This document shows, piece after piece, positions 63,525 to 64,000 of a stretch of DNA of 64,000 bases. Location: contig NZ_CP071091.1 in assembly GCF_017301635.1 (NCBI RefSeq), positions 5,034,001 through 5,098,000 of the forward strand. The letters run 5' to 3'. The notes beneath the pieces are model-generated. The model made no database searches. It saw only the letters and a list, made by a program, of their open reading frames with translations, and was not told the origin of the DNA. The DNA is from Myxococcus landrumus (GTDB lineage: Bacteria > Myxococcota > Myxococcia > Myxococcales > Myxococcaceae). The stretch's first letter is position 1. Every line of letters begins with the position of its first letter. A program made the position numbers and the translations under genes.

Positions 63525-64000
63525 ATGCAGCTCGAGTCCCTGAAAATGTTCTGTGACGTGGTGGAGACCGGCTCCTTCTCGCGAGCGGCCCAGCTCAACC
63601 ACGTCACTCAGTCGGCGGTGAGCCAGCAGATTCGCGCGCTGGAGAACCGCTATGAGCAGAAGCTCTTGTCGCGCAGCGCCCGGCAGGTGACGCCGACGCC
63701 CGCGGGTGAGCGGCTGTTCCGTGGGTGCAAGGAAATCCTCGCGCGCTTCGCCGAAGTGGAGCAGGAGATTCGCGAGCAGGCCACGGAGGTGGCCGGCACC
63801 AGCACGGTGTCCACCATCTACACGGTGGGCCTGCACGAGCTCAACAGCGTGCAGAAGCTGCTGCTCAAGGCGCACCCCAAGGTCAACATGCGGCTGAACT
63901 ACCGCCGCAATGACCAGGTCTACGACGACGTGATTCTGGGCGCGGCGGAGATTGGCATCGTCGCGTATCCGCAGCCTCGCGCGGGCGTGGACATCCTCCC
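63525..64000 (+). CDS. LysR-family transcriptional regulator (partial, continues beyond window)
   Basis: 158 residues are visible; the C-terminal part is outside. GGGAG stands 6 nt before the ATG. The winged helix-turn-helix is at about 18-40 (SRAAQLNHVTQSAVSQQIRA), then LSRSARQVTPTPAGERLF, and the effector-binding domain starts at about 92 (STVSTIYTVGLHELNSVQKL, NYRRNDQVYDDVILG, AEIGIVAYPQP). CysB/CbbR-like order. Its target cannot be read, and the gene upstream runs in the same direction. Confidence 0.9.
   Translation, partial: MQLESLKMFCDVVETGSFSRAAQLNHVTQSAVSQQIRALENRYEQKLLSRSARQVTPTPAGERLFRGCKEILARFAEVEQEIREQATEVAGTSTVSTIYTVGLHELNSVQKLLLKAHPKVNMRLNYRRNDQVYDDVILGAAEIGIVAYPQPRAGVDIL

Noticed and set aside
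1-64000. tRNA, rRNA, insertion sequences, prophage or conjugative genes
   Set aside because: None could be recognised on either strand.

Overview
The window is a 64 kb piece of a high-GC chromosome that reads as Myxococcaceae (Myxococcus, Corallococcus or a close relative). The evidence is an Oar-type TonB-dependent receptor, a DUF2378 (TIGR02265) protein of a family known from Myxococcus, a short 342-residue RecA resembling M. xanthus RecA1, several DUF4388/J-like and TPR giants, and many secreted or outer-membrane proteins of unknown role. I found no rRNA, tRNA, CRISPR array, insertion sequence or prophage gene. The window is core chromosome with a few fast-evolving repeat-rich genes in it.

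Layout. 1-5.2 kb: the oar receptor (cut by the window edge) diverges from a tonB-exbB-exbD-exbD operon, so the receptor and its inner-membrane energy supply sit together. 5.3-11.9 kb: DUF2378 protein, an integral membrane protein, comM-type AAA ATPase, a type II NADH dehydrogenase, recA1 and a DUF1285 protein. 12-16.9 kb: a GT-C-like membrane protein coupled to cinA, then pssA and an alpha/beta hydrolase. 17-23.3 kb: a beta-helix lipoprotein with a 36-bp minisatellite, an HU-type protein, an M23 lipoprotein, threonine aldolase, nth and def. 23.35-33.4 kb: def, a 2312-residue giant, priA and a GNAT gene lie in a row on the minus strand. 33.4-38.4 kb: a second GNAT, two tandem glutathione S-transferases with matching promoter dyads, a galU operon and an outer-membrane protein. 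38.4-44.2 kb: a 1925-residue TPR giant. 44.7-50.6 kb: RluA-type synthase, zinc peptidase, a small sigma-region-4-like protein, two envelope proteins and a DUF2058 protein with an RGG-like insert. 50.6-55.4 kb: glutaryl-CoA dehydrogenase, an SDR, a chemoreceptor and a PP2C phosphatase. 55.7-64 kb: a disordered protein, a secreted esterase-like protein coupled to a membrane-anchored partner, an aminotransferase, a cysteine-less thioredoxin fold, an SDR, an MJ1255-type glycosyltransferase, a small membrane protein and the start of a LysR regulator.

The strongest candidates for undescribed biology are: (i) the giant between priA and def, which joins a receiver without its phospho-acceptor Asp, about 20 copies of a 21-residue Trp repeat, about 800 residues of coiled coil, a DUF4388-like region and a J-like domain without HPD; (ii) the beta-helix lipoprotein whose solenoid is split by a 12-residue repeat array; (iii) the 111-residue protein that looks like a sigma70 region 4 without its helix-turn-helix; and (iv) the esterase/anchored-partner pair. 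All functional statements are read from sequence by eye. No database search was run.
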